This document shows positions 21,409 to 32,700 of a DNA stretch of 64,000 nt, one piece after another. The stretch's first letter is position 1. Each line of letters begins with the position of its first letter. The notes beneath the pieces were generated by a model. That model did no database searches. It was not told where the DNA came from and worked only from the letters and a program-made list of their open reading frames with translations. Both the position numbers and the translations under genes were made by a program. This DNA comes from Ottelia alismoides (taxonomy: Eukaryota; Streptophyta; Magnoliopsida; Alismatales; Hydrocharitaceae), in assembly GCA_037367405.1 (NCBI GenBank), contig JAZKJV010003358.1:267689-331688 (forward strand). Reading direction: 5' to 3'.

Positions 21409-23122
21409 ATGGACCCAGTGATTTGCATTTGCAGCCTGAGGTGTAGGATATCGTGGAAGATGCTCCTAAAAATAATGAGAATCTCGATGTACCTATTGCT
21501 ATATGGAGGCAGCGACGAGCCTGCACTATGCATCCTATGGTTTTCCATGTCTCCTTGGATCATCTTTTCTAGAGATTTTCAGAGGTTTCTTGTGGGATTG
21601 TCTGCTGTGGAGCTACCACAGTCATATCATGAGGTGTTGCAGAGCAGTCCGTGGCGTCTGGCAATGGAGGAGGAGATGGCATCCTTACAGTCTCGAGGTA
21701 TGTGGAGCGTTGTCCATGCTCCCCCTGGTACATCTGTTGTTGGCAACAAGTGGGCGTTTACTGTTAAACACCGAGCTGATGGTACAATGGACAGATATAA
21801 GGCTAGATTGGTTGCTCGTGGGTTCACCTAAACCTATAGGGTGGACTATCATGAGACTTTTTCTCCAGTTGCACGCCACTCTACGCTGCAGATTCTTATT
21901 GCGGTTGCAGTTGTTCGTGATTGGACACTCTTCCAATTAGATGTGAAGACTGCCTTCTTATATGGAGATTTGCAGGAGGAGGTGTACATGCAGTAGCCAC
22001 CAGGGTTTGCTGCTGGGGGGAGTCTAGTAAGTATGCCGTATTCATAAGGCTATATATAACCTTAAGCAGAGTCCGAGGGCTTGGTTTCAGAAGCTCTCAG
22101 AGTTAATTGAACAGAATAGGTTTGTCAGATCCACTGCCGATCATTCTCTTTTTGTTAAGAGAAACCAGAGAGGTATTGTTGTTCTAGTCTATGTTGATGA
22201 AATTATTGTAACTGGCAGCGATGAACAGGACATTCAAGTGACTAAGGGTTTCCTTGTACAACAGTTCGTTACCAAGGATCTTGGTGCTCATCGTTACTTC
22301 CTTGGCTTGGAGTTTGCATGAAATCAATAAAGTATGGTTATGACACAAAGGAACTATGTTACCAATCTTCTCTTTAAGACGGGCATGACAGGGTGTAGAC
22401 CAGATACTACACCAATGGATCCTAATGCTAGGATTTATGATGATGACTCCGAAGAGGTGGATAAAAGATGATACAGAGAGCTGGTCGGGAAATTGTTATA
22501 TGTTACCATCACCAGGCCTGATATATCATTCGCTGTGAGCAGAGTCAATCAGTTTATGGAGCAACCCAGGTAGGTACATATGGATGCAGTTTGTATGATC
22601 TTGAGATATCTGAAGTCATCTCCAGATGCAAGTCTTCTTTTGAGAAGAGATACATCTCTTACAGTTATAGGATGTGCGAATGCAGATTATGCTGGGTGTC
22701 CCAAGGACAGGAAGTCCACATCAGGCTTTATTGTGTTTGTTGGAAGCTCATTGGTTTCATGGAAAAGTAAGAAACAAACGGTTGTTGCTCGGTCTAGTGC
22801 TGAATCAGAATATAGGGTCACGGCCGAAGGGAGTGCAGAAATGATGTGAGTCAAGTCTGTCGTGGTTGACCTAACTATTGAGGTGCCTCTTCTTATGAAC
22901 CTCAAATGTGATAATCAAGCAGCACTCCGGCGTTCCATGAGAGAACAAAGCACATTGAAGTAGACTGTCATTACACTCATGATTTGATCCAAAGGGGGCT
23001 TATTTCCACGTCTCATGTTGCGTCAGGAGATCAGATTGCAGACATGTTCACCGAAGCTCTTGCGAAAGTCCCTTTTCACCGTTGTTGTTCCGAGCTGAGC
23101 ATGATAGATATATATGCTCCAG
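21409..23122 (+). pseudogene. pol: Copia-3 reverse transcriptase and RNase H remnant
   Basis: The RT start (MEEEMASLQSRG, KWAFTVKHRADG) is at 21660-21831. The catalytic motif YVDD has become YVDE at 22190-22201, which would remove one of the two metal-binding aspartates. RNase H is open at 22580-22849 ([24 protein letters not shown]). The [11 protein letters not shown] block and C-terminal SELSMIDIYAPA close the protein at 23127. Multiple stops and shifts separate the pieces. Confidence 0.87.
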
Positions 23123-23134
23123 CTTGAGGGGGAG

Positions 23135-23279
23135 TGTTAAGATTATTATGTTTTGTTGTCTTTCTTTATATTATTTATTTCTCCAGTCTTGTTTATGTAA
23201 TTTGCCCTCTGAGCTTTTCTCCTATATAAGAGAGCTCTAGGGTTAGATGGAATACAACTTTTCATTCTCTCTTTCAACA
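23135..23279 (+). repeat. Copia-3 3' LTR
   Basis: 145 bp, TGTTAAG to TTCAACA. About 8 differences from the 5' LTR. Confidence 0.92.
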
Positions 23280-23284
23280 TAACA

Positions 23285-23824
23285 ACTTGTACAGATGGTG
23301 GAAACCCGTGCTTGGAATAACACATATCCTCGGAATGGCCTGATCGATGACAATAAGTGCAGGGCTGGCGTGACATATGAAATCCACACCCACGGGAGCC
23401 ACCTCTCCCTCTGAATGGATGAGAACCACCTCTCCCACGGGAGGTAGCCATAGCTGACGAGGTCTGAGCAGTAGCAGGGTCTGAGGAGATGTTGAGTCGA
23501 CTCAGCCTCCGATATGCTTATTATGGGAGATATAGTAGAGTCTGTAAGTATCTGAGAACGAGCTGCATCATATTCTGAATCTAGGTATGCTAGAAACACC
23601 CCAGTCATCATTGAATTACGATACACCTTTAACTGTTCAGGCGTGTCTGTCAATGGTATGTAGCCGTGTAGCATCACAAGCATACCTCTGAGAGAGGTAA
23701 ACATCGTGTATAGAGGTCGACGATTCTGTTTGGTCGTGAAGATGTCATTCTGGAGCTGCAAAATCTGACTCATTCCTTGCTTGAAAATACGTAGTAGAGA
23801 GGATGTCTCACATAACCTTCGCAA
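23285..23824 (-). pseudogene. gag: Copia-2 gag remnant
   Basis: The minus-strand frame starting at 23824 carries the central gag region (QLQNDIFTTKQN, YTMFTSLRGML, EYDAARSQIL). A shift near 23530-23450 leads to the Gly/Arg-rich segment and an intact CCHC knuckle (CTYC...GHSEDMC, about 23375-23335), then CYSKHGFP. The N-terminal third is missing or unreadable between 23824 and the primer site. Confidence 0.85.
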
Positions 23825-23842
23825 TCGGTGGTCAGGATCATC

Positions 23843-23975
23843 GCTCTAATACCATGTTTGGATAAAAGAACTTGATTGTTTTGTGGTGCTCTATGGCTCT
23901 CTTATATAAAGTTGAGAAGCAATGAGAAAATTACGTAAAGATAAATAAATACATGAACATGAAAAACTCTCAAAA
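23843..23975 (-). repeat. Copia-2 5' LTR and primer site
   Basis: On the minus strand the LTR occupies 23975-23855 (121 bp) and ends CCAAACA. The primer site TGGTATTAGAGC follows at 23854-23843. The LTR start is mutated compared with the 3' LTR (TTTTGAGAG instead of TGTTGAGAG). A TATATAA box lies near 23904-23898. Confidence 0.8.
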
Positions 23976-24119
23976 GTTTTCATTATTTTTTAAGTATATT
24001 TCTGAAAAGTATTAGCATGTGCTATTTCAACTATCATAAGTGCCACGATGGCAGACACAAATTTTATTTGTTGGGGATGCCTCACTTATTTCTTGTGTTT
24101 TTTATTTTCTCTAATGTAG

Positions 24120-24296
24120 GGCTACAAACTTACCAAGCAATCCAAAACAAGGGCGAAGTTGGGGTGGAAGCAGACAACTCCTGATGCGCATGTAGAGAAG
24201 ACCTATGTTGCTGCAGATTTTTTGGGACCATCATCAAAAGAAAGCCCAGATGAGGTCTCACCTAGCCTACAAGGACTTCTCTGGTTCAAAAGATGG
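24120..24296 (+). CDS. Putative internal exon of an unidentified host gene
   Basis: A 177-nt segment is open over 59 codons, starting and ending in phase 0. Upstream is a pyrimidine-rich tract and acceptor CTAATGTAG; downstream is the donor G|GTTAGT. The translation begins GYKLTKQSKTRAK and ends SLQGLLWFKRW. It is hydrophilic and mixed in composition, and not of retroelement type. I do not recognise the family. The flanking sequence is not mobile DNA, so this is probably a conserved exon of a plant gene whose earlier exons lie beyond the nest to the left. Only phase, splice signals and composition support it. Confidence 0.5.
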
Positions 24297-25369
24297 GTTA
24301 GTTACTACTCATCTCTTATTTCTTCAGTTTTTATTTGTGATGGAGCAGATGTTCATCTGGCAACGGCAATTTACTCTTTTCTGATTTATGCTTTTGGATC
24401 CAAAGGTTCAACTACCTCTCTATCTTGTCAAAATATTCATCCCTTCACCTTAACTAATTTTTGCAATGTAAATTGTAGTACATGTTTCTTGGTTCCATCA
24501 TACTATGGCAAATCATTCTCTTGATGGTTATTTTCTCGTCATGTTATTTTCTGTGATTCATTATGTCATGTCTTCGCTCTAATTCTTGTTCTAATGTGGT
24601 GATGGTATAGTAATGTAAGCCACTCTATTCCACATGGTTTTAGAAAGCTAATTTTTTGGGGGCTCTCTCCATCTCCATCTCCAACCTTCTCTTGTTTTCT
24701 CGGTTGGCACCTTCTTAAACTTTAATAAGCAGCTCTAATCAATTAAATGGGTTTAGATCGTCGGTGCCTGCTGGGGCAGTTCACATGCATTTTTAGATTC
24801 GTCTGTGCTGTATTATTCTCCCTTTTTATGAGGTATCACATGAGTTGTTTGTGTCCACATCTAGGTTGATTTTGCCACTCAATGGATGTTTTGTGACTTA
24901 ATTCAAACTACAATTAGAGGGCTCTGTGAGTGTTGCATGGTTTTTCCGTGTGATACTAGATCATATAGCAACACTGTCAATCATTGTTCAGTTACTTTTT
25001 ATGGTTCTGTCTTCTAATAGTGCATGGATTTGGCAACTAGAATGATCTACGTAATAAGTCTGTCACATTTCTTGAGCATGAATCTTACGTCACCGAAAGC
25101 CCTCATTAGGAGAACACTTGCAGATGGGACGAGAATTTGCAAGAATGTATGATTCCTGATCTTTGTGAGATTCGAGGACGTACAATAATTTTGATTGAGT
25201 AGAGTAATGGCATATATACAATGATTCCTTCTCTGTTATAACCTGCAATATTAAAAAACAATAGGATACGAGTTTATGAAGATAAGCAAGCAACTGATCC
25301 CTATTTGGACACAAGCTCAGATGGTCTATTTGTTTTTGCAATTAAGAGATACTCTCTGTTTGCTACTAG
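24297..25369 (+). other. Putative host-gene intron
   Basis: It begins GTTAGT and ends TTTGCTACTAG after a pyrimidine-rich tract. It is A/T-rich and contains no element I recognise. Short open stretches inside it (24332-24420, 25090-25170, 25270-25366) could be further exons, but none fits the phase on both sides. If it is a single intron of 1073 bp, the exons on either side join in phase 0. Confidence 0.4.
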
Positions 25370-25471
25370 TTCAAAGGAGAGGCTGTCCATCTTGTTGGCT
25401 CGCTGAATTTGTTCAAAGACTTACGCGGCGGAGGCTTCGTCTATGCTGGGATCCATGTTGTCAAGGCCTGA
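25370..25471 (+). CDS. Putative last exon of the same host gene
   Basis: Starting after the acceptor TACTAG, 33 codons and a TGA (25469-25471) are open in the phase left by the exon at 24120-24296. The translation (FKGEAVHLVGSLNLFKDL, then GGGFVYAGIHVVKA) looks like a folded-protein C-terminus. No family is recognised. Overlapping frames at 25276-25482 and on the minus strand are compositionally poorer and were set aside. An AATAAA-like signal (GAATAAAAAG) lies downstream near 25768. Confidence 0.45.
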   Translation, partial: FKGEAVHLVGSLNLFKDLRGGGFVYAGIHVVKA

Positions 25472-25790
25472 CAATGCCATGATCATGTGGTGTCGCCAGC
25501 TAGTTAGAAATAGAACGACCCAATTGCAACGATGTCAGCCTATTCTCCTGCAAGGAATACCCCTGAGGTGCCCCTGTCTTGAGTTCATCGACTAACTAAA
25601 TGGGGTAGTCGCTGATTCAGGAGTCAATTGAATAAAAGCAGTAGTAGTCCAGTGGATAATTAGTCAATTGGAAATCAAATTATTTAATTACCATATTATG
25701 AAATAGTATAGATGAGGAAAGATGAATGCTATGCACACACATTGACGTTTGTACATCATTATTACGAATAAAAAGTTACAAGGACTTGAA
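25472..25790. other. Unannotated spacer, possible 3' UTR and flank
   Basis: No gene or repeat seen. It lies between the putative host-gene stop and the T-run that marks the tail of the minus-strand LINE. Confidence 0.3.
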
Positions 25791-25888
25791 CTTTTTTTGA
25801 CCCAGTCTTTTTTAGTCAAAAAAGGGGAAAATACACTATGGTGTCCGTCCCAAAATTCTATTAAAAAATATAAGTGTTACAAGAGTAC

Positions 25889-26149
25889 TTACAAGTTACA
25901 AAAGCCATGACTCAATAGGAGACCTGGTACGAAACTACATTTTCGGAATAAAACTGTTGAGGTAAAGAGAACACCAATTCTAACTAACAAGATTGCCCAA
26001 ATAATTGTGATTGGCAGGAGGAGCACATCTTCGAGGTTGTGCTTCGCCAAAAGTAAAGAATCCAAAACAAATCCATGTTTTGACAGTTCCCAAATCAGGG
26101 AGGTCTTCTCACAGTGAAAAAAGAGATGCTTTACTGTCTCTATATGCAT
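25889..26149 (-). pseudogene. LINE ORF2 zf-RVT C-terminus
   Basis: 86 residues with ETVKHLFFHCEKTSLIW, the domain that follows reverse transcriptase in plant L1 elements. The frame runs to near the 3' end of the element. Confidence 0.8.
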
Positions 26150-27390
26150 GTCACAACAAGGCGTATATCAGAGACCCCTCCCTACAAAGATTTTTGCACA
26201 ATGATCCTTGTTATAATGGGCTTTCGCCTCAACAACCAAATAAAAACACCGATTCTTCTTGGAAGTTTAAGCTCCCAGATGAAGTTGTATTCATGAACTA
26301 TAGCATCGGGCTCTGGCTGAGTGGTCTCATTAAATCTCTGTATGTTCGTTTAACCAAGAATGAGTTCTCTTTCCACACCTTATGGTCCTATCCAACTGTC
26401 AGGCCCTTCATTTTTCGTAGTGCATCAAACAAGGTAAGAAACTCCTCCAAATGTTGGTCTGAGAAGTCTGCCAAAAACGAGGGCAACAATATGAAACTCT
26501 GGCTTCACAATCCGTAGATAAGGCAAACATTCGCATGAATCTGGCAGAGAGAGGGCCAACACTTGTCCAATTATCTTTCTAGAAAGCAAAAGAAGCGTCA
26601 TCTCCAAGCAATGAATTAAACACGTTCATAAAATGTGGCATCCTTGCTTTATGCCCCTCCGAAAGGCAGACACAAAGGAGGATTGCTCAGAGAGATTGCA
26701 CTGGACTCTGATATTATAGATGTGTTGAATTAATCTGTAGTAAAGGTCATCTTTTCTGCCCCAAATCCTGCTGGTCCATTTTAGGAAAAGGGCCTTGTTC
26801 ATGGTTTCCAAGTTGGAGGCCACAATCAACAGCAATCATAGGTTGCGAAATTGTCTCCCAATTGACCTGATGGATTCCCGACCCCTCCTCTTCTATTTTC
26901 CCTAAAAAAGCTTCACATGATCAACTGAAGCCACCGTCTGATACCAACAGGGAAGAAATGACCCAACATGAAAAAACATGTATTGCCGAAAGTACAGGCT
27001 CCACAAGAACTAGACGCTCACCTCGGGATAAAATAACCACCTTCCACCTTGACAGCTTTCTCTATAGTTTTTTAATCACACACATGAAGACAATCATTCA
27101 GTCTAAGTCTTCCACTGATCATAGGAAGCCTAGTAGCAGATCACCGATCTCCCGCACTCCGTACCTAACACATCATAGTAGGCTCGAGCCACATCATTCG
27201 CTAATCCAAAAGGGATAACCACAGATTTCTTATAATTTAGCATAAGGCCGCGTATCTCTCCAAAGATCTTGACAGTTAATACCATCCCTCTAGCTTCCTC
27301 TAGACACCCTTCAATAAAAGGATGGTGTTATAAACATATTGTATAAGAGGAATACCGATACCATTTACCGAGTACCTTGTCATCATTCTG

Positions 27391-28141
27391 CTATGTAAAA
27401 CATGATTCACCATGCATGCCAAAACGTCTGCCACTATAACAATATACATGGGGGCTAGGGGGTACCCCTGCCTTACCCCTCCTCGTGGCTTGAAAAAGTC
27501 CCCCCCTCAGGTTTGCCATTAATAAGACCGAAAAAGATGTTGTGACACATCTCCTCATCCAAGCTATCCAAATATCGGGGAACCCCCACATGCCATGGTC
27601 CTCCACGGAACACCAATCAACAATATCATATGCCTAAGAGAAATCAACCTTCCACGGAAGGTCCTTTTCATTTCATCTCTTCCAGTCCACTATGATCTCA
27701 ATTGCTATGGCTAAACTGTCAGCAATCTGTTTTCCTGGAATAAGAGCTAGTTGCAGTGACAAGATGATGTGCTCCATGACACCGATCAGTCTTATTGCCA
27801 AGACCTTTTGTTACAATCAAATATCTACCATTAGATAAGAAATCATGTAAAAGTCCTCCCTCTTAGAAACCTCCTTCGGCAGAAGAAATAAAAGAGCATT
27901 ATTAAGCCTCTCGAACCCTTGCATTGCCTCCCGTAATCTCAGCCACCACATCAAGAACCTTCCTTCCCACCAAATCATAGAACCCCTTAAAGAAAAATAC
28001 GGAGAACTCATCTGGTCCTGGTGCACCATCTACATTTAGGATCCAAATCGCATCTTGACCTCCTCCGATGTGAAGCTTTGCATTAGGTAACTTGCATGTT
28101 GATTCGAGAGCTAAGAAGCTCCTAAACCTGTCCATCTCCAA
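27391..28141 (-). pseudogene. LINE ORF2 reverse transcriptase remnant
   Basis: The frame at 28141-27902 includes GAPGPDEFSVFFFKGFYDLVG, the APGPDG-type motif at the entry of L1 polymerases. The frame at 28029-27817 continues with LNNALLFLLPKE. The frame at 27606-27391 has GFPDIWIAWMRRCVTTSFSVL followed by a degenerate RQGDPLSP block. An antisense frame of 168 residues at 26011-26517 is a by-product. Confidence 0.8.
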
Positions 28142-28559
28142 GGTCTACCCTTGGACCTACGTGAAAAACTATGGAAGTGATTTGCTATCGCACACCCTAT
28201 TTTAAAATCATTGTCCACCTTCTTTCATATATGATAGGAGAACATATCAGATTATGATGTCGTCTCCCACTTGCAACTCTATGAATGTATGTTGTATTAG
28301 CATTCCCCTCTCTAAGCCACTTTTGTCGTGCTCTTTGGTTCCATTCATCCACTCCCTTTTTTATCTTCAGTCAACATCCTCTTTTCATCGCTCTTTCTCT
28401 AAGTTCTTATGGAGCAAGATCTTCAGTACCTTCTATCCCTTGAATTATGCTCATCTCTGTCTTCGCCTCTGCTCGATAGGGTCTTCTAGCCTCTCTCACC
28501 TCCTTATACTAACAAAGTCTAGTAAGCAAAGAGGTCAACTTCTGGTTCATGCAAGCTGC

Positions 28560-29330
28560 CGTTGAACCTGAGCACTCAGTGGTGGTCCAGTGAATTGTGC
28601 TCAATTCTCTAAAATTCTCCTCCCATAATCATGCAAGTTCAAATATGAAGAATCCATGATTTACCTGCTCCTCCCCTGATTCCCACAACAATGGAGTATG
28701 ATTTGATCTTGAGCATGGCCTAAAGATCAAACGAAATTTGGGATGATGTCCAGAAGTTTCGAGGAGGCCAGGAAACAACCGTAACGAGTATCAAGTGCAT
28801 CAATCACCTTCAGTTGAAGGTCATCCACCATCGTAGCAAATTCCAAGGAGTTCGGGTCTTGACTGCCTGACAAACATGGATGGTCAGTAGTGAGCGAAGT
28901 TACATTGAAATTTCCTCAAATGAGCCATGCTACTCCTGTGTAAAGATTTTTGACCTTACATATGTCTTCCCAGAGCTCATGTCTAGTAGCAGGTAAATTT
29001 GTGATTTAGACACAAGAGAGAAGTAGATGAGTGCCAGTCCTAGGATTCTCCAAAAACACCATTATGACATGTCTGCCCTTTACCTTTGAGATAAACGAAA
29101 AGAGAGACTCTTTTCACGCAACAATAATTCCCCACGTACTTTCAGTTGCATCAATTGTTTTGTATCCCGTTAAACGTCCATACCCTAAGGAACTTCACAC
29201 ATTGCTAGAATAGCTGGCCAACTTAGTTTCTTGTAACATGTAACATCACGACCCCAATCAGAAAAGTGTGCATTGATCGACCTTCGTTTCTCCGGGTCAA
29301 CCATACCTCACATTCTAGGTTAAAACCTTC
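28560..29330 (-). pseudogene. LINE ORF2 endonuclease remnant
   Basis: Downward from 29320 the minus strand shows a degenerate start (DPEKRRSINAHFSDWGRDV), the motif LQETKL near 29235, and near 28910 a GNFNVTSL segment matching the GDFN motif of APE-type endonucleases. Stops and shifts occur throughout. Frames at 29329-29532 and 29535-29747 lie upstream and may be ORF1 or the spacer. Confidence 0.75.
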
Positions 29331-29737
29331 ATTTAGGAACAATGTTTATTCTCGTTGCACAAACCATGCTCATAGCTTGTGCCACCTGATCCTTATGCCC
29401 CTCGACAACTAGTCTTTCGGTGTATACATGAACTGCTTGTTTCCTGTTTGTGTATCTCTTCATCTTACCACTAGTGACTCTTCTTAATGCCATGGCCGTA
29501 GAGCTGGAGGCTCTAGATATTAAATTGGCCAAGCCTAATGGTGATAGATAAGTAGAATCACCATTTGGAAACTCTGTCTCAGGTTATAGTAAAGTATTAG
29601 AATGATGCTCCCTGGAACTCTTGAAATCAAGGGAGTTACAACTTTAAACATTTCTTGCAACCAAGGTGTCCTATCCATCTCCTTTGGCAAATTTGGTTCT
29701 TTGGAGGTTGCTGAAAGCTGCAAAGGAGGCTTCTCGG

Positions 29738-32700
29738 TGTGACACACTCGGATCTGAGCACCCGTTTACACCGCATTCGCAATACAACATTCACTAATAT
29801 CGTATTAAGTAAATGAAAATACAAGAAAATTTTCCGCTTGTTGTCAAGACATTCGTATTCAATGTAATCACCACAGAACCAACACCAACAAGTGCACAAC
29901 ATTCTATTTCATTAACTTTCATAAACATATGTAACATGTACAAAAGGGCTAACAATATATACATGTATCCCAACAATCTATAAATGTACTAAGCCTTCTC
30001 CCACTATAAGTAGGGTCAGCTACATGGATTCTTGCTCAAATCCATGTTGAAAGATTCGACTATTTTTTACACTGGCCGTCGACTACCTAACGCAACCCCT
30101 GCAAGAGTGGGATTGAAAAAGCATCTATCTCATAACTGATCAAAAACTATAACAAAAGAATTTATACTGTCTGAAATACACCCGAGTATCAGGAATCATC
30201 CACGGCTACAGAGATGCAGGCTGCTTTCCTGGCACACACGAAAGGAAGAAGAGGCGTCAACGAGCGTTGTTAGTTCCCATAATGCTACTGAAATAAGCAT
30301 GCATTTAATATGTTCAAAAGAAAGCTAGTAGGCATGCATTTATGAATTTAAATTCCACCACTACTTGTATAGAAAAAAGTTTTCATATTATTCCGCGTGC
30401 ATTTCCCCCTTATTACTCATTATCCTAGTATTTTCTATTTATAACGTTTTCCTATAGTAATTGAGGCCAGTAAGTATATGTTATTTACTTATCATTGAGA
30501 TCATGTTATGGATCTTAATAAGGAGTTAGTAAAGTAATACTTTATTTTTAATTTATTGATGATGGAAAGGATAATATATTAATTGGATTTTCAATTCCAT
30601 CTATCTTTTCAAGTCTAGTAAATAGTCTGTGGTCTTGGTCTATGTATAACCTCACACTATAACACTAAGGTGTGAATAATGCTTTAGGGTTGGGTTGTCT
30701 CCGTAAGCATGCGGTGTTGTGTAATGCATCCTAACTAAGTTCCTAACACGTCCACTACCTTATAAAGATTTTAAATCTAATTTAATTATAGTCAATTCCA
30801 ACCAACTCAACTTATCATTGATTTCATCTCTTAACCCAGATACATTATAACCCAATCAACTTTGATTGTAACTCCAATCCTCAACTGTAACTGACTCAGA
30901 TGCAACCCTAGATGATTTAGATGTAGTCATGGATGATTCGGAAGTAGCATCGCCAAGCCTGTTGGTGGAAAGTAACCGAAAGCTCAATCGGTGAGGTAGC
31001 CTCCTAAGAGGCTCGTCCGTCTTGCCCTCTAATTGGAAGTGTGATCCAATAGAGGGAAAATTCTACTCCAAAACTACATCCCAGAGACGGGCGCTCTAGA
31101 AATCGACCCGACTAGTACGAGCGCTCTAGAAATCGACCTGACTAGTACGAGCGCTCTAGAAATCGACCCGACTAGTACGGGCTAACGAGCTCGTACAAAA
31201 AGAAACTGAAAATCTAGGATCCCTCGCCTGGGTATCCTAAAACAGAGGGTCAGCGGAGCTGGTCAAAAGTTGGGATCCCAGCATGGCGTAAAAAGACCGC
31301 GAGCTCGCGTAAAAATCGTGAAAAGGATTGGGATCATAGACTTGCACAATTGACAGCCGCTGCCCTAACTGAGTTTCCTTTCCTCCGCCCAGTTGAGGGT
31401 CATCGCATCCTCACATGGTCAGATGTAAGGGTCACCATGACCGACACTTTTTGACTGATCTCGTTGATTCACTGTCAATTTCACTTATTTATCCACTCAA
31501 TCCTTTCTCAATCTCTTCTATGATTGACTTTACCGATCTTGGTATTTTGGTACAACTTATCTTTATATATAAATAGTAGGTTATACACAAGGATCAATTG
31601 ATTGATGTTTATTATTTATAATGATCTTAGTCTCCTGTGCTAATAGTTGTTTTACTTTGGTCCTCCAATTAGCTTTCCCATTAAGCTTATACCTATATAA
31701 GAGAGTCTTATGGACGCTTATGTGTATAATAGCATGACATGTGAATAGAGTTAGGCTTGCTCTTAGTTCGTTGAAGATTCTAGGATTTCTGAATAATATG
31801 ACACTTTTTGACACATGATCGACTCCTGAAATTATATATAAGGACCAGTGAAAATAACAATAATCAGAAATTTCTTCAAGAAACAAGCAATTTAATATAT
31901 ATGGATAAGATTTTTGATGGAAAACTATTCGTTCAAGAAATTTTTACCAAGGCCAATGTTTCATGAATCATAAGGGAAGAGATACAGGATGGCTCATCCA
32001 AAGAAGCCATCCAAACAAATGCAGGTATGGTACAAGATATGTCCATGAAAATAAATTTTGACAAGTATGCACATGGCTCGATGAATACAATAGTATGATG
32101 CAGAAACAACTATCAATGGACATATCATGCATTCTATGTATATAATCTCATGTCATTTTAAGCATCCATATACATATCAAGACAACTTGTAATCAATAAC
32201 AACATGATTTGACAATATAGCAATGTGAAAACTTAAGTATGATTCTATCAATAGTAAAAATGAATAGATATGTCAACAATTAGCATGTCATCTATAGCGG
32301 CATGATTCTATTGACTGTTAACATGATTCTATGATTCTACAACAACATGTGTTCTATGTATTATACGTATTCTATAGATTCTACACTAGCATTGTTCTAT
32401 GTATTTGAAAGTAGCATGATTCCACAATAAAACGTAATGGATATATTAAGCAATATGTAATAGACATCAACATGATTTTATACTATAATAAAGATATCAT
32501 TTTTAATGAATTTTAATTTTTTGAGCAGATTTTTTGAAAATGCATGATTTTATACTATAATAAGGATGTCATGTTTAATTAGGTCAAGTCAAATTTGCAT
32601 GCATGACAACAAAGAGATTAGAGATAGGATTGTACACAAGATGTAGTATGGAATCTGGATATGGTACATGCAGGGCAACAAGGAGGGGAAGGATGTACCT

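Larger units (their letters stand above)
18215..23279 (+). mobile_element. Copia-3, complete defective Ty1/copia element
   Basis: The element is 5065 bp with 145-bp LTRs at 18215-18359 and 23135-23279. The flanks are TAGCA (18210-18214) and TAACA (23280-23284), a 5-bp duplication with one difference. The primer site at 18360-18371 reads TGGTATTAGAGC, one mismatch from the usual form. The polypurine tract is CTTGAGGGGGAG (23123-23134). The LTRs differ at about 8 of 145 positions, so it is clearly older than copia-1. It sits in the gag-protease spacer of copia-2. Confidence 0.93.
13663..23975 (-). mobile_element. Copia-2, old minus-strand element split by four insertions
   Basis: The pieces are 13663-16910 (3' LTR stub, RNase H, RT, integrase, protease), 18059-18214 (spacer between gag and protease) and 23280-23975 (gag, primer site, 5' LTR). 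The insertions are the outer gypsy LTR in its 3' LTR, a LINE at 16911, and copia-3 at 18215; the solo LTR and copia-1 lie within the first of these. The tract and polyprotein motifs match copia-1, -3 and -5. It is the host of the whole left nest and therefore the oldest element there. The sequence right of 23975 is not mobile DNA. Confidence 0.85.
25791..29737 (-). mobile_element. L1-type LINE remnant, minus strand
   Basis: On the minus strand the order is endonuclease, reverse transcriptase, zf-RVT, 3' tail. A T7 run at 25792-25798 is the tail's complement. The 5' side ends at 29737, where the gypsy LTR begins. All domains are frameshifted. It is not collinear in detail with the plus-strand LINE at 45370, so the two are separate copies. 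No clear target duplication was found. Confidence 0.85.

Noticed and set aside
24230..24296. Similarity of LLWFKRW to glycolipid-transfer-protein helices
   Set aside because: Only a few residues resemble that family and the preceding 50 do not fit, so no name is given.
25270..25366. Alternative exon frame reading DKQATDPYLDTSSDGLFVFAIKRYS
   Set aside because: Protein-like but out of phase with the 24120-24296 segment, and it ends in TGA before the better-supported terminal exon frame.
26011..26517. 168-residue plus-strand open frame
   Set aside because: It lies antisense to the LINE zf-RVT and polymerase end on the minus strand, and its translation has no domain character.
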